A stretch of 64,000 bases of DNA from Thauera carbonicopians (lineage in GTDB: Bacteria > Pseudomonadota > Gammaproteobacteria > Burkholderiales > Rhodocyclaceae): contig NZ_JANUXN010000014.1 in NCBI RefSeq assembly GCF_025699485.1, positions 44,191 to 108,190 of the forward strand. Direction: 5' to 3'. A program made the translations under genes and the position numbers. Shown piece by piece: positions 19,718 to 28,913 of this stretch (the stretch's first letter is position 1; each line of letters begins with the position of its first letter). The notes under the pieces are model-generated. The model was not told where the DNA came from, made no database searches, and saw only the letters and a program-made list of their open reading frames with translations.

Positions 19718-20695
19718 GTGTCCGCCTTGTCCGTCAAGCAGCTTTTTGCGCCGATCGCCGCCGACATGCAGGCGGTGGATGCGGCCATCCGCAGCCGTCT
19801 CCATTCAGACGTAGTCCTGATCCGCCAGGTTGCGGAATACATCATCCATAGCGGCGGCAAGCGCCTGCGTCCCGCTTTGGTGCTGTTCACCGCCGGGGCG
19901 ATGGGCTACAAGGGGACGCATCACCACGAACTGGCTGCAGTCGTCGAGTTCATCCATACCGCGACGCTGCTGCACGACGACGTCGTCGACGAGTCCGACC
20001 TGCGCCGCGGCAACAAGACCGCCAACGCCATGTTCGGCAACGCGGCCTCGGTGCTGGTGGGCGATTTCCTCTACACCCGCGCCTTCCAGATGATGGTCGG
20101 GGTGGACAACATGCACGTGATGCGCGTGCTGGCCGACGCCACCAACATCATCGCCGAAGGCGAAGTCCTCCAGTTGCTGAACTGTCACAACGCAGATGTC
20201 CTCATCGAGGATTATCTGCGTGTGATTCGCTACAAGACCGCCAAGTTGTTCGAAGCCGCCTCCCGCCTGGGCGGCATCGTCGGCGGCGCGGACGAGGATA
20301 CCGAGCAGCGCCTTGCCGCATTCGGAATGCACCTAGGCACCGCTTTCCAGCTCATCGACGACGTGCTCGACTATTCCGCGGACGAAGCCGATACCGGCAA
20401 GCACCTCGGCGACGACCTCGCCGAAGGCAAGCCCACGCTGCCGCTGATCCATGTCATGAGCCACGGCACGCCCGAACAGGCCGCGCTGGTGCGTGGCGCC
20501 ATCGAGAACGGCGGCCGTGACGATTTCGCCGCCGTGCTGGCAGCGATCAAGACCACCGGTGCGCTGGAAGAAACCCGCCGCTACGCCGAAGCCGAAGTCC
20601 GGCTGGCGATCGATGCGATTTCGGTGCTGCCCCCTTCCATTTTCAAGGACGCGCTGCTACAATTGTCCCACTTTGCAGTTGAGCGAAATCACTGA
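19718..20695 (+). CDS. ispB: Octaprenyl diphosphate synthase
   Basis: Trans-polyprenyl synthase of about 325 residues that makes the C40 side chain of ubiquinone (and of menaquinone where present) from isoprenyl diphosphates. Both aspartate-rich motifs are clear: LLHDDVVDESDLRRG near residue 85 (FARM) and LIDDVLDYSAD near 210 (SARM), with GGKRLRP near 47. The start is a GTG at 19718; an in-frame TTG at 19727 is an alternative. A tRNA-Pro gene follows 36 bases after the stop. Confidence 0.94.
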   Translation: MSALSVKQLFAPIAADMQAVDAAIRSRLHSDVVLIRQVAEYIIHSGGKRLRPALVLFTAGAMGYKGTHHHELAAVVEFIHTATLLHDDVVDESDLRRGNKTANAMFGNAASVLVGDFLYTRAFQMMVGVDNMHVMRVLADATNIIAEGEVLQLLNCHNADVLIEDYLRVIRYKTAKLFEAASRLGGIVGGADEDTEQRLAAFGMHLGTAFQLIDDVLDYSADEADTGKHLGDDLAEGKPTLPLIHVMSHGTPEQAALVRGAIENGGRDDFAAVLAAIKTTGALEETRRYAEAEVRLAIDAISVLPPSIFKDALLQLSHFAVERNH

Positions 20696-20731
20696 TATAT
20701 TAGTGGGCTTCGCAAGGCAGCAAACAAGTGT

Positions 20732-20808
20732 CGGGGAATAGCTCAGCCTGGTAGAGCACTGCGTTCGGGACGCAGGGGCCGGAGGTTCGAATCCTCTTTC
20801 CCCGACCA
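20732..20808 (+). tRNA. tRNA-Pro (anticodon CGG)
   Basis: A 77-base cloverleaf including encoded CCA. The acceptor stem CGGGGAA pairs with TTCCCCG, the D arm is AGCTCAGCCTGGTAGAGC, the anticodon stem CTGCG/CGCAG encloses TTCGGGA with CGG at the anticodon, and the T arm is GGAGGTTCGAATCCTC. It closely resembles the known bacterial proline tRNA and reads CCG codons, frequent in this GC-rich genome. A strong terminator follows. Confidence 0.97.
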
Positions 20809-20822
20809 GAAATTCCCGGGAA

Positions 20823-20860
20823 ACGCCCAAGTGAGTCGATCACTTGGGCGTTTTGCTTTT
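20823..20860 (+). terminator. Rho-independent terminator after tRNA-Pro
   Basis: ACGCCCAAGTGA at 20823-20834 pairs perfectly with TCACTTGGGCGT at 20840-20851, followed by TTTTGCTTTTT. It ends the ispB/tRNA transcript. Confidence 0.92.
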
Positions 20861-20896
20861 TGGCCTCCATGCGCGTCGGGGCAGAGCAAATCCCGC

Positions 20897-20966
20897 AACT
20901 GCCGTCCCACGCGTGCCCATGGCAGAACTGCCAATCAGGCTGACAGAATTGGCGGTAAATGGCAGG
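20897..20966 (+). promoter_or_regulatory. Cluster of CTGCC/GGCAG half-sites (activator sites) before the Rieske-fix operon
   Basis: Within 70 bases are CTGCC (20899), GGCAG (20921), CTGCC (20928), GGCGG (20951) and GGCAG (20961). They form TGGCAG-AA-CTGCCA (20920-20933), CTGCC-N17-GGCAG and CTGCC-N18-GGCGG. They end about 60 bases before the -24 box, where enhancer-binding proteins of sigma-54 promoters usually bind. The 11-mer GTAAATGGCAG here recurs exactly upstream of nosZ. Outside these sites nothing else is seen between the terminator and the promoter. Confidence 0.6.
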
Positions 20967-21028
20967 CGCTAGCGCAGCCCTGTTGGCAATATCCCCTGTT
21001 TTCCGCCCGTTTCGCGCCTTCTCGTCCG

Positions 21029-21044
21029 TGGCACGCGGATTGCA
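21029..21044 (+). promoter_or_regulatory. Consensus sigma-54 promoter of the Rieske-fixABCX operon
   Basis: TGGCAC at 21029-21034, GCGGA, then TTGCA at 21040-21044: a full match to TGGCAC-N5-TTGCW. It gives a leader of about 130 bases before the Rieske start codon. A linked activator gene lies at the far end of this operon. Confidence 0.85.
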
Positions 21045-21188
21045 ATGGAATGGTCGAAGCAAGGCCGCCGGCCAAATTCCTGCCTGAGCCGTTCCCTCTT
21101 CGGCCCACCCCCCGGCAGAGTTTGCTGGATTGGATCGCGTGTTTCCCGGTCTTGCTTCTTTTTTGTTTCGTTGCCGGGAGAGCAGTCG

Positions 21189-21782
21189 ATGTCCGAATAT
21201 CTCGAAGACCGCCGCAAGCTGCTGGCTGCCACTGCGGGTGCAGGGGCTGTTGCGGCGGCTGCGACTGCGGTTCCTTTCGTTGCCAGCCTGACGCCGTCGA
21301 GCCGCGCCCAGGCGGCCGGGGCGCCGGTCGAAGCCGATGTCGGCAAGCTGGCGGCGGGTGAAATGATGACCGTGGAGTGGCGGGGCAAGCCGGTGTGGAT
21401 TCTGCGCCGCACGCCGGAGATGCTGGCCGCGCTGGAAGGCCATGAGCAGCGCCTTGTCGATCCTGCCTCGGCGGAAAAACAGCAGCCCGAGTACGCCGCC
21501 AATCGTCATCGTTCGATCAATCCCGAATTTCTCGTCGTGATCGGCATCTGCACGCACCTCGGCTGCTCGCCGTCGGAGAAGTTTGCGCCGGGCACTGCGC
21601 AAGGGATGCGGGAGGACTGGCCGGGCGGCTTTTTGTGCCCTTGCCATGGCTCGATCTTCGATCTGGCCGGGCGTGTCTACCTCAGCCAGCCGGCGCCGAC
21701 CAATCTCGAAGTGCCGCCTTACCAGTGGTTGTCGGAAGCCGTGGTCCGGATCGGTGACGACGGCAGCGGTGATTCTGCGTGA
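21189..21782 (+). CDS. Rieske [2Fe-2S] protein (ubiquinol-cytochrome c reductase type), orphan
   Basis: Rieske iron-sulfur subunit of 197 residues. DRRKLLAAT at the N terminus is a twin-arginine-type signal and membrane anchor. The cluster ligands are in CTHLGC (121-126) and CPCHGS (150-155), and the Pro loop region GRVYLSQPAPTNLEVPPY follows. In the bc1 complex this subunit passes electrons from ubiquinol to cytochrome c1. Here neither cytochrome b nor c1 follows; instead fixA starts 55 bases on, apparently in the same operon. So this is either a second copy that swaps into bc1 under particular conditions or part of a different quinone/ETF circuit. The start at 21189 has GGGAGAG upstream. 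Confidence 0.88.
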   Translation: MSEYLEDRRKLLAATAGAGAVAAAATAVPFVASLTPSSRAQAAGAPVEADVGKLAAGEMMTVEWRGKPVWILRRTPEMLAALEGHEQRLVDPASAEKQQPEYAANRHRSINPEFLVVIGICTHLGCSPSEKFAPGTAQGMREDWPGGFLCPCHGSIFDLAGRVYLSQPAPTNLEVPPYQWLSEAVVRIGDDGSGDSA

Positions 21783-21837
21783 TGAGGGCCGGGGCGATGA
21801 GTCTGCCGTCGAATCCTTGCAAACGGGACTGAATGCC

Positions 21838-22701
21838 ATGCACATCGCCGTCTGCATAAAACAGGTTCCAGACAGCGCGCAGATTCGCGTGCATCCGGTC
21901 ACGAACACGATCATGCGGCAAGGCGTGCCGACCATCGTCAATCCCTACGACCTGTTCGCGCTCGAGGAAGCGCTGCGGATCAAGGATCGTACCGGCGCCC
22001 GGATCACCGTGCTGACGATGGGGCCGGCCCAGGCCGAGGAGGCGCTGAGGAAGTGCCTTTCCCTCGGTGCGGATGAGGCCATCCTGGTCACCGACAAGGT
22101 GTTCTCCGGTGCCGATACCCTCGCCACCTCCTATGTGCTGGCGGCTGCGCTGAAAACGCTGGATGCGCGGACGCCGGTCGATCTGATCTTCACCGGCAAG
22201 CAGACCATCGACGGCGACACCGCCCAGGTCGGTCCCGGCATTGCGATCCGGCTCGGCTGGCAGTTGCTGACCTACGTGTCGAAGATCCGCGAGCTGGAGC
22301 CGGCGGCGCGGCACATCGTCGTCGACCGCAGGGCCGAAGGAGGTGTGCAGGTGCTGAAGTCGGCGCTGCCTGCGGTGGTGACCATGCTGGAGGGCAGCAA
22401 CGAGCTCCGCTTCGCAGACATGCCCGGCATGTTCAGAGCGGCGCGCCAGGAAGTGCAGCGCTGGAACCGCGACAGCATCGGCGTGGAGCTCGCCCAGGTC
22501 GGGCTGAAGGGCTCGCCCACGGTGGTCGCCCAGGTCTTCGGTCCCAGGCCCAAGGCGGTCAAGGCGCTGCGCATCGAAGGAGAAACCCCGGATGCGATCG
22601 CCGAAGCCTTCGTCGACAAGCTGTTCGCCGATCATCCGCATCTCGAGGACGCCATGCTCGAACATCTGGAACTGCTCGGCCAGCAGGGGGTGGAGCCATG
22701 A
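21838..22701 (+). CDS. fixA: Electron transfer flavoprotein beta subunit, FixA type
   Basis: The 287-residue protein starts [20 protein letters not shown], the EtfB/FixA signature, and has the family segment near [15 protein letters not shown] (residue 120) that binds AMP or the bifurcating FAD. In FixABCX complexes, NADH is oxidised at this flavin and one electron pair is split between ferredoxin/flavodoxin and quinone. It is the second gene of the operon and overlaps fixB by ATGA. FixAB versus ordinary EtfBA is decided by the fixC and fixX genes that follow. Confidence 0.92.
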   Translation: MHIAVCIKQVPDSAQIRVHPVTNTIMRQGVPTIVNPYDLFALEEALRIKDRTGARITVLTMGPAQAEEALRKCLSLGADEAILVTDKVFSGADTLATSYVLAAALKTLDARTPVDLIFTGKQTIDGDTAQVGPGIAIRLGWQLLTYVSKIRELEPAARHIVVDRRAEGGVQVLKSALPAVVTMLEGSNELRFADMPGMFRAARQEVQRWNRDSIGVELAQVGLKGSPTVVAQVFGPRPKAVKALRIEGETPDAIAEAFVDKLFADHPHLEDAMLEHLELLGQQGVEP

Positions 22702-23816
22702 GCGACTCACTCGACACCGCCGCCAAGCCGATCAAGAAGCCCAAGCGCGTCCTGCCCGAACGCTTCAAGTCCTACAAGGGCGTGTGGGTCTTCATCGAGC
22801 ACGAGCACGGACACGTGCACCCGGTGTCCTGGGAACTGCTCGGCAAGGGGCGCGAACTGGCCGACAAGCTGGGCGTGGAGCTGGCCGGCGTGCTGCTGGG
22901 CGGCATGGGCGAGGCGGTGAGGAAGCTGGCCGAGGAAGCCGGTGCCCACGGCGCCGAGCTGTGCTACCTGGCCCAGCATCCGGTGCTCGAGGATTACCGC
23001 AACCAGCCCTACACCACGGGGCTGACCGAGCTGGTGGACACTTACCAGCCGGAAATCCTGCTGCTCGGTGCAACCACGCAGGGGCGCGATCTGGCCGGTT
23101 CGGTCGCGACCACGCTGCTGACCGGCCTGACCGCGGACTGTACCGGGCTGGACATCGACCCCAGCGACCGTTCGCTGCTGTCGAGCCGCCCGACTTTCGG
23201 CGGCAGCCTGATGTGCACCATCGTCAACCTGGCGACGCGGCCGCAGATGGCCACGGTCAGGCCGCGGGTGATGGCGATGCCTGTGCGCCAGCCGGGCCGC
23301 CTGCCGCGCGTCGTCGAGCACGGCCTGAAGCTGGACGAGTCCGCGGTCGTCACCAAGGTGCTCGATTTCATCCCCGATGCCCGCGCCGACAAACCCCAGC
23401 TGCCGTTCGCCGATTTCATCGTCGCCGGCGGCCGGGGCCTGGCCAAGCCGGAGAACTTCGCCCTCGTGACCCGCCTGGCGAGCACCATCGGCGCCGAGGT
23501 GGGCGCTTCCCGCCCGGCGGTGCATGCCGGCTGGGCCGACGTCGAACGCCAGGTAGGCCAGTCGGGCAAGACCGTGCGGCCCAAGCTCTACATCGCCGCC
23601 GGCATCTCCGGCGCGGTGCAGCACCGGGTCGGCATGGAGGGCGCGGACGTCATCGCCGGGATCAATCCCGATCCGCGGGCGCCGATCTTCGATTTCGCCA
23701 ACTACGCCCTGATCGGCAGCGCCGCCGAATTGCTGCCTGCGCTCGAACGCGCCTTCGCCCGGCGTCTGGCCGAGGCGCGGGCGCGGCGGGCGCAGGCGGC
23801 GGAGGAGACGGTGTGA
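22698..23816 (+). CDS. fixB: Electron transfer flavoprotein alpha subunit, FixB type
   Basis: FixB of 372 residues. The FAD-binding C-terminal domain shows [13 protein letters not shown] near 245, then [20 protein letters not shown] near 290, and a closing NADPRAPIF-type segment ([14 protein letters not shown]). The N-terminal 30 residues, rich in Lys and Pro, form an extra leader seen in Fix-type but not mitochondrial ETF. It shuttles electrons between FixA and FixC. It overlaps fixA by four bases at its start, and its stop shares one base with the fixC start. Confidence 0.92.
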   Translation: MSDSLDTAAKPIKKPKRVLPERFKSYKGVWVFIEHEHGHVHPVSWELLGKGRELADKLGVELAGVLLGGMGEAVRKLAEEAGAHGAELCYLAQHPVLEDYRNQPYTTGLTELVDTYQPEILLLGATTQGRDLAGSVATTLLTGLTADCTGLDIDPSDRSLLSSRPTFGGSLMCTIVNLATRPQMATVRPRVMAMPVRQPGRLPRVVEHGLKLDESAVVTKVLDFIPDARADKPQLPFADFIVAGGRGLAKPENFALVTRLASTIGAEVGASRPAVHAGWADVERQVGQSGKTVRPKLYIAAGISGAVQHRVGMEGADVIAGINPDPRAPIFDFANYALIGSAAELLPALERAFARRLAEARARRAQAAEETV

Positions 23817-25117
23817 TGGAGAAATTCGACGTCATCGTCGTCGGCGCCGGCCCGGCCGGCAATGCTGCGGCCTACACCCTCGCGCGCGGGGGACTGTCCG
23901 TGCTCCAGCTCGAACGCGGCGAATCGCCGGGAACCAAGAACGTCCAGGGTGCGATTCTCTACGCCGATGCGCTGGAGAAGATCATTCCCGACTTCCGCGA
24001 CTCGGCGCCGCTCGAACGGCACGTCGCCGAACAGCGGATGTGGCTGCTCGACGAGAACCAGACCTGTACCGGCGTCAGCCACCGCGACGCGCGCTTCTCG
24101 CAGCAGCCGTACAACCGCTACACCATCATCCGCGCACGCTTCGACCGCTGGTTCTCCGAGCAGGTCAAGCGTGCCGGCGCGCTGGTGATCTGCGAGACCA
24201 CGGTGACCGGCCTGCTGAAGGACGACGCCGGCAAAGTCATCGGCGTGCGTACCGAGCGCGCCGAGGGCGACATCCTGGCCGACTGCGTGATCCTCGCCGA
24301 TGGCGCCAACGCGCTGCTCGGCGAGCGTGCCGGCCTGCGCCCCGCGATCAAGGCCGAGGACATGGCGCTGGTGGTGAAGGAGGTGCTGTTCCTGCCCAAG
24401 GAAACCCTGGAAGCACGCTTCAACATCAGCGGCACCCAGGGCGTGGTCATCGAGATCGCCGGCAACGTCACCCACGGCATGGTCGGCACCGGCTTCCTCT
24501 ACACCAACAAGGACTCGATCGCGATCGGCATCGGCTGCATGCTGGGCGACATGAAGCGGCAGCAGCTCACGCCTTACCAGTTGCTGGAAGGGCTGAAGCG
24601 CCACGCTGCCGTACAGCCGCTGATCGACGGCGCCGAGATGAAGGAGTACTCCGCCCACCTGATCCCCGAAGGCGGCTATCGCGCATTGCCGCAGCTTTAC
24701 GGCGAAGGCTGGCTGGTGGTCGGCGACTCGGCCGGCTTCGTCAATGCGGTGCATCGCGAAGGCTCGAACCTGGCGATGACCTCGGGGCGCATCGCCGCGG
24801 AGACGCTGATCGCACTGCGCCAGGCCGGCAAGCCGTTCAGCGCCGCCAATCTGGCGGGATACAGGCAGGGGCTGGACGAAAGTTTCGTGATGGCCGACCT
24901 GAAGAAGTACCAGGGCGTACCGGAGCTGCTTCACGAAAATCCGCACATCCTCGACCTGTATCCACGTTTCGTCGGTGATGCCGCGCGGGAAATCCTGACG
25001 GTCGACGGCGCACCCAAGCGCGACAAGCAGAAGAAGATCCTCGGCGAACTGGCGCGCAGGCGCTCCCTGCTCGGCCTGCTGGGCGATGCCTACAAGTTCT
25101 GGAGAGCGTTTCGATGA
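23816..25117 (+). CDS. fixC: ETF:quinone oxidoreductase-like flavoprotein FixC
   Basis: Flavoprotein of 433 residues that takes electrons from FixAB and delivers them to quinone at the membrane. FAD-binding features are VVGAGPAGNAAA (residues 8-19), the LERGESPGTKN stretch, the DGANALLGERAGLR motif near 165 and GDSAGFVNAVHREGSNLAMTSG-type segment near 305. It lacks its own [4Fe-4S] domain; that part is the separate fixX, which overlaps the 3' end by four bases. This split form is the FixC type as opposed to the fused ETF-QO of fatty acid oxidation. Confidence 0.93.
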   Translation: MEKFDVIVVGAGPAGNAAAYTLARGGLSVLQLERGESPGTKNVQGAILYADALEKIIPDFRDSAPLERHVAEQRMWLLDENQTCTGVSHRDARFSQQPYNRYTIIRARFDRWFSEQVKRAGALVICETTVTGLLKDDAGKVIGVRTERAEGDILADCVILADGANALLGERAGLRPAIKAEDMALVVKEVLFLPKETLEARFNISGTQGVVIEIAGNVTHGMVGTGFLYTNKDSIAIGIGCMLGDMKRQQLTPYQLLEGLKRHAAVQPLIDGAEMKEYSAHLIPEGGYRALPQLYGEGWLVVGDSAGFVNAVHREGSNLAMTSGRIAAETLIALRQAGKPFSAANLAGYRQGLDESFVMADLKKYQGVPELLHENPHILDLYPRFVGDAAREILTVDGAPKRDKQKKILGELARRRSLLGLLGDAYKFWRAFR

Positions 25118-25425
25118 ACATGCTTGCCGAACCCCTGCTGCCCAGCGTCAACGTGGAAGAAAAGCTCTTCCAGGATCGCTATCGCGTCGATGTCGGCAGG
25201 CCGCACATCAAGCTGCGTGACGCCGCGGTCTGCACGGCGTGTGCCGCCAAGCCCTGTACCGTGTGCTGCCCCGCCGGCTGCTGGCGCGCTGTCGAGGGCG
25301 GCGGCATCGACCTCGTCGTCGATGGCTGCCTCGAATGCGGTACCTGCCGGCTGGTGTGCGACGAAGCCAATGTCGACTGGAACTACCCGCGGGGTGGTTT
25401 CGGCATCCTCTTCAAGTTCGGTTGA
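25114..25425 (+). CDS. fixX: Ferredoxin-like protein FixX
   Basis: Iron-sulfur partner of FixC, 103 residues. The cysteine pattern CTACAAKPCTVCCPAGCW followed by CLECGTCRLVC gives the ferredoxin-like fold with a [4Fe-4S] cluster (and room for a second), and the C terminus WNYPRGGFGILFKFG is the FixX hallmark. It probably carries electrons between FixC and quinone. It overlaps fixC (ATGA) and is followed nine bases later by the ferritin-like gene. Confidence 0.94.
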   Translation: MNMLAEPLLPSVNVEEKLFQDRYRVDVGRPHIKLRDAAVCTACAAKPCTVCCPAGCWRAVEGGGIDLVVDGCLECGTCRLVCDEANVDWNYPRGGFGILFKFG

Positions 25426-25433
25426 TCGGCGCG

Positions 25434-25895
25434 ATGAACGGTATCCGAAAATTCCTGGCCCATGCCGTGCGTCTGGAGGCGGAGTCGGCGAGGCGTTTCG
25501 ACGAACTGGCCGAACACATGGCCACCCATGGCAACGCCGAAGTGGAGGCGGTGTTCCGGCGCTTCGCGGACTTCTCCCGGCTGCACCTCGAGGACGCGAT
25601 GGAGCGGGCCGGTTTCAGACATGTCCGGGATCTGCCGCAGGACGGCTACGAATGGCCGCATGGCGAGCCGCCGGAGGCCGCGCCGTGGTGGGGCGTCGAC
25701 GGCTTGATGGACGTCGAAGCGGCGCTAAGGCTCGCGCTGGAGAGCGAGCAGGGCGGCCTGGATTTCTACCGCTCGATCGCGGCCGGGTCGGCCGACCCGC
25801 TGGTAAAGGCCATGGCGGCCGAATTCGCTGCCGAGGAAGCGGAGCATGTGGCGATGCTGCATGAGATGCTGGCCAGGCCGGCCGGCAAGGAATGA
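25434..25895 (+). CDS. Ferritin-like (rubrerythrin-type) di-iron protein
   Basis: The protein of 153 residues is all helical. Carboxylate/histidine pairs stand where a four-helix di-iron bundle needs them: Glu in VRLEAESARRF, HLEDAMER, ALESEQGGLDFY and EFAAEEAEHVAML (ExxH). No C-terminal rubredoxin domain is attached. Such proteins detoxify peroxide or handle iron under low oxygen. It starts nine bases after fixX and so is part of the Rieske-fix operon. Similar ferritin-like genes accompany fixABCX in some diazotrophs and could protect the oxygen-sensitive clusters; this is inference. Confidence 0.75.
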   Translation: MNGIRKFLAHAVRLEAESARRFDELAEHMATHGNAEVEAVFRRFADFSRLHLEDAMERAGFRHVRDLPQDGYEWPHGEPPEAAPWWGVDGLMDVEAALRLALESEQGGLDFYRSIAAGSADPLVKAMAAEFAAEEAEHVAMLHEMLARPAGKE

Positions 25896-25932
25896 GAGGA
25901 GCGCACGGGCGCTCGGTCGAGGAGTCTTCCCG

Positions 25933-26280
25933 ATGAAAGTTGCGATCACCAGCCAGAACCTGCGCACCGTCACCGCGCACGCAGGCAGGGCGCACCGCTT
26001 CCTGATCTACGATATCCGTTGCCCCTGTGCCCCCCAGGAAATCGAGCTGCTGGATCTGCCCGAGGAAATGGCTTTCCATTCCTTTCACGGCGGTCGCCAT
26101 CCGGTCGATGGCGTCACGGCGATCATCACCGGCAGTGCGCAGGACGATTTCGTCTCGCGCATGGCACAACGCGGTATCGAGGTCGTCTGCAGCGCTGAGG
26201 AGAATCCCCTGCAGGCCGTGCATGACTACATCCAGGGCATCGTCAAGCCGCCGAAAGTTCTCGCCCGCGAGCGCGCTTGA
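25933..26280 (+). CDS. NifX/NifB-like (dinitrogenase iron-molybdenum cofactor family) protein
   Basis: A single-domain protein of 115 residues with the RNase H-like NifX/NafY fold: it begins MKVAITSQNLRTVTAHAGRA, where the family has the conserved GRA/HFG element, and ends with the GIEVV...ENPLQAVHDYI segment. In nitrogenase organisms such domains carry Fe-Mo-cofactor precursors; stand-alone copies in other bacteria have unknown roles, possibly metal-cluster chaperoning. No nif structural gene is in the window. It follows the ferritin-like gene by 37 bases with a GAGGAG sequence upstream, in the same operon. Confidence 0.78.
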   Translation: MKVAITSQNLRTVTAHAGRAHRFLIYDIRCPCAPQEIELLDLPEEMAFHSFHGGRHPVDGVTAIITGSAQDDFVSRMAQRGIEVVCSAEENPLQAVHDYIQGIVKPPKVLARERA

Positions 26281-26373
26281 ACCCGCCTGTCCATGCCTAT
26301 CCCGCAGTTGCGCCAGGCCGGGCAGACGCCCGTGGTCCGTCGTTGCGGGACCAGGAGCAGGGAGGCCGTTTCG

Positions 26374-27060
26374 ATGCATGCCAAGGTGAATCCGCTGCAG
26401 TTCAGGCCGATCGAGGGGCTGCAAACGGGATTGATCGGCTATCTGCTGGCGGATCTGATCGACAGGGCTGCGGTGGTCATCGATCCGCCGCGTGGGCAGA
26501 CCGAATTGATTCTCGCCCTGACCGAAGAGCGTGGCGTCGAGCTGAAACATGTCCTTCGCACCCATGCCCATGTGGCCGATGCCGATGCATGCGAAGAATT
26601 GTGCGGCCGCACCCGCGCCAGCCTGCTTTCAGGCGATGAGATCGACACGGCCGGCATGCCGGCGGCGCGCTTGCGCCGCGTCGCGCACGGGGCGACGCTT
26701 TCGTTCGGCACAGAGACGATCGGCGTGATCGGCACGCCCGGCCGCACCCCCGGCAGCCTGAGCTACCTTTGGCGCGACCGCCTCTTTTGCGGCGATGTCT
26801 TCGATCTGGACGGCTGTGCCGCCCATGACAGCGAGGCAGATCCGGGAAGGCTTTTCGATACCTTGATCCGGCGCGTTTTCGTCCTGCCGGAAGAAACCCT
26901 GGTATTCCCTGCCCATCCGATCAAGGCGCGCCGGGTCGCAACGCTGGACGAATTGAGGATGCGCTTCGCGTCCGTGCTGCGGCGCGGCCGGGAAGCCTTC
27001 ATTACCGACATGGCCGCGCGGAGAACGATGAATTCCGCCGGCCGCGATCCCGTGCCATGA
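26374..27060 (+). CDS. Metallo-beta-lactamase-fold protein with a degenerate metal site
   Basis: Protein of 228 residues (start at 26374, with GGGAGG nine bases upstream; an upstream in-frame ATG at 26293 lacks support). The fold follows the glyoxalase II/persulfide dioxygenase branch: VIDPPRGQTE, then LRTHAHVADADA, GTPGRTPGSLSYLWRDRLFCGDVF and FPAHP. In active relatives the first motif is THxHxDH and the second TPGHTPG; here the Asp and third His of the first are shifted or replaced and the second has Arg for His. Catalysis by the normal di-metal or iron site is therefore doubtful. It closes the operon, convergent with the sigma-54 activator gene. Confidence 0.75.
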   Translation: MHAKVNPLQFRPIEGLQTGLIGYLLADLIDRAAVVIDPPRGQTELILALTEERGVELKHVLRTHAHVADADACEELCGRTRASLLSGDEIDTAGMPAARLRRVAHGATLSFGTETIGVIGTPGRTPGSLSYLWRDRLFCGDVFDLDGCAAHDSEADPGRLFDTLIRRVFVLPEETLVFPAHPIKARRVATLDELRMRFASVLRRGREAFITDMAARRTMNSAGRDPVP

Positions 27061-27102
27061 GCAGCCGGGTTCCGCCGACGCTGGTGGACGACGGGGCCGG
27101 TC

Positions 27103-28452
<1,350 letters not shown>

Positions 28453-28683
28453 TGGGATGCCGCCATGACGGAACGGAGAGTTCGATTCTGCCATAAGGAC
28501 AGAGGCTCCGCCTGATTCATCGAGCGGGCTCCATGCCGTATTGCAGGCTTTTCGATTTCGCCGCGGTGCGAGACCGGTATTCGGCATTCAGGATGCGAAT
28601 CGAGAAGAATGGCCCGCGGAATCAATCCGGAATTGTCTGCCGCCTTTGCCGGGGTGCCGTTCCATCGCTTTTTCATTCGAGTC

Positions 28684-28731
28684 ATGGACTGCCACCGCAT
28701 ATGGACTGCCATCCATGGCGGTCGATGGCAG
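28684..28731 (+). promoter_or_regulatory. Activator sites upstream of the UbiE-like operon
   Basis: ATGGACTGCCA is directly repeated at 28684-28694 and 28701-28711. The second copy is half of ACTGCCAT-CC-ATGGCGGT (28705-28722), an inverted repeat with one mismatch, and GGCAG follows at 28727-28731. The CTGCC-N6-GGCGG spacing equals that of the nosZ site. They lie about 90-135 bases before the -24 box. The rest of 28453-28913 contains no gene. Confidence 0.6.
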
Positions 28732-28819
28732 CCACCTGGAAGATGGCCGAGACGCTCGATAAAGCTGGAAAGGCTTGCGCGGCTTGAGACAGGCGCCTCT
28801 CCTGATGTTCGAGGGAAAA

Positions 28820-28835
28820 TGGCACGGCATTTGCT
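28820..28835 (+). promoter_or_regulatory. Consensus sigma-54 promoter of the UbiE-like/TlpA operon
   Basis: TGGCAC at 28820-28825, GGCAT, then TTGCT at 28831-28835: a full match to the -24/-12 consensus. Start of transcription would be near 28847, about 65 bases before the ATG at 28914. Confidence 0.83.
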
Positions 28836-28913
28836 GCTCGGCTGCTGGGCAGCCCTGCGATGCCGCGGAGGCTGGAAATACCGGATTCCCTCGGACAGGG
28901 TTCGAATGTGTTG

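Noticed and set aside
20905..20934. Possible FNR or NifA site before the Rieske-fix operon
   Set aside because: Neither TTGAT-N4-ATCAA nor TGT-N10-ACA is seen; the TGGCAG/CTGCCA repeats describe the region better.
21838..25425. fixABCX taken as proof of nitrogen fixation
   Set aside because: No nifHDK or nifEN genes are in the window, and FixABCX-like complexes also occur in non-diazotrophs.
25933..26280. Calling this gene nifX
   Set aside because: Only the fold family is evident; without nif genes the specific name is not justified.
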